Part shown: piece after piece, positions 14,129-14,885 of the stretch
How positions within the stretch are numbered: the stretch's first letter is position 1
Layout: each line of letters begins with the position of its first letter
Assembly (NCBI GenBank): GCA_023128635.1
Contig: JAGMDP010000024.1
Span: forward strand, 1-14,885
Direction of reading: 5' to 3'
DNA from: Candidatus Heimdallarchaeota archaeon
Lineage (GTDB): Archaea; Asgardarchaeota; Heimdallarchaeia; JABLTI01
Length of the DNA stretch: 14,885 bases
Program-made: the position numbers and the translations under genes
The notes under the pieces: generated by a model
Told to the model about the DNA's origin: nothing
The model's database searches: none
What the model saw: only the letters and a program-made list of their open reading frames with translations

Positions 14129-14885
14129 ATGCCGAAGTTCAAATTAGCAAAGAACTTAACTCCAAAAGGTGATCAACCAAAAGCGATCAAAGCTATAGTT
14201 GATGGTTTTAAAAAAGGCTTAAGTCATCAAGTACTGAAAGGAGTTACAGGCTCGGGTAAAACATTCTCAGTTGCAAATATTGTAGAGAAATTACAATTAC
14301 CCACACTTGTTTTGTCACCAAATAAAACCCTTGCAGCTCAACTTTGCTCAGATTATAGAAGATACTTCCCTGATAGCGCAGTCGAGTACTTTGTATCATT
14401 CTACGATTACTATCTCCCAGAAGCTTATGTTCCCAGGACAGACACCTATATTGGCAAGGAGACTAGTATTAATGAAGAAATTGAAAAAATGAGGCACGCT
14501 ACAACTCATGCTCTTGCCACGAGAAATGATGTTATAGTCGTTGCTAGTGTTTCTGCAATTTTTGGTTTAGGTCCACCTCAAGCATATCGTACTATCTTTA
14601 ATCTTGAAAAAAATATGAATGTAAAAAGAATGCAAATTCTTAGAAGATTAGTTGCTTTACAGTATGAGCGAAATGATTTCGAATTGAAAAGAGGAACATT
14701 TCGAGCAAAAGGTGATACAATAGAGATTTTCCCACCTCATTCTGATAAGACAACTATTCGCATTGAAATGTTTGGAGATACTATTGAAAAAATAACAGAA
14801 AACGAATACCCAACTGGGAAAAAGCTGAACGAAATAAACTCGTTTAATGTTTTTCCAGCAACTCATTATATGACTGAAGAGGAAA
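14129..14885 (+). CDS. uvrB: UvrB, excinuclease ABC subunit B, 3' truncated by window edge
   Basis: The first 252 residues of UvrB, the helicase-like damage-verification subunit of bacterial-type nucleotide excision repair; it receives DNA from UvrA and recruits UvrC. Conserved marks are GDQP at 14-17 near the N-terminus, Walker A GVTGSGKT (38-45), PNKTLAAQL (64-72), the beta-hairpin segment FYDYYLPEAYVP (91-102) that inserts between DNA strands, a DVIVVASVSAIFGLG run (134-148), and RNDFELKRGTFRAKGD (181-196), which opens the UvrA-contact region. The frame stays open to the last base, so roughly the last 60% of a normal ~660-residue protein lies outside the window. UvrABC is bacterial in origin and was gained by several mesophilic archaeal groups. 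The neighbours on this side give no sign of uvrA or uvrC. Confidence 0.95.
   Translation, partial: MPKFKLAKNLTPKGDQPKAIKAIVDGFKKGLSHQVLKGVTGSGKTFSVANIVEKLQLPTLVLSPNKTLAAQLCSDYRRYFPDSAVEYFVSFYDYYLPEAYVPRTDTYIGKETSINEEIEKMRHATTHALATRNDVIVVASVSAIFGLGPPQAYRTIFNLEKNMNVKRMQILRRLVALQYERNDFELKRGTFRAKGDTIEIFPPHSDKTTIRIEMFGDTIEKITENEYPTGKKLNEINSFNVFPATHYMTEEE

Overview
This A+T-rich window almost certainly comes from an archaeon. The evidence is an archaeal/eukaryotic-type EF-2 family GTPase, a small MoaD/SAMP-like protein ending in Gly-Gly, a free-standing LplB-type lipoate ligase C-terminal domain, three membrane proteins with archaeal class III signal-peptide-like (K/R)GQ N-termini, an archaeal TadC/FlaJ-type membrane protein, and ribosome-binding sites built on GGTG/GGAG. 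The EF-2 lacks the diphthamide loop. It therefore resembles the second EF-2 paralog described in Asgard archaea and a few other lineages that have lost diphthamide synthesis. Together with a solenoid-RING-like protein, a PPP phosphatase and a Yip1-domain protein, this makes an Asgard archaeon my best guess (moderate confidence, inference only).

Layout. 1-852 (+): 3' end of an alpha-solenoid protein with a C-terminal RING-like zinc finger. 912-1841 (+): PPP-family Ser/Thr phosphatase. 1903-3816 (-): SLC13/DASS-type sodium-coupled anion transporter with an unusual N-terminal extracytoplasmic domain. 3917-4681 (-): zinc ribbon-Yip1 membrane protein. 4831-5442 (+): pyroglutamyl peptidase I. 5476-7719 (-): a compact three-gene operon of pilin-like, single-membrane-anchor proteins. 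7720-8029: the divergent control region, with a perfect 10-bp palindrome. 8030-9353 (+): TadC-like pilus platform protein and a coiled-coil partner. 9469-12933 (+): LplB-like protein, ubiquitin-like (SAMP/MoaD) protein, diphthamide-less EF-2 paralog and a helical-repeat protein, all closely spaced. 12947-13648 (-): PHP-domain phosphoesterase. 13783-13980 (+): dodecin, followed by a hairpin terminator. 14129 to the window edge (+): UvrB, 3' truncated.

Two modules stand out. The first is a type IV pilus-like locus: three secreted or anchored subunits transcribed away from a TadC-like platform protein. It has no ATPase or prepilin peptidase in view, so those must lie elsewhere. The second is the 9.5-12.9 kb cluster, where a GG-tailed beta-grasp protein sits 32 bases upstream of an EF-2 paralog whose ribosome-decoding tip has been stripped. 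This is the best candidate for undescribed biology: a specialised ribosome-associated GTPase, possibly linked to ubiquitin-like modification or sulfur transfer.

No tRNA, rRNA, CRISPR array, insertion sequence or long repeat was seen. All assignments are from reading motifs by eye; no database search was run.
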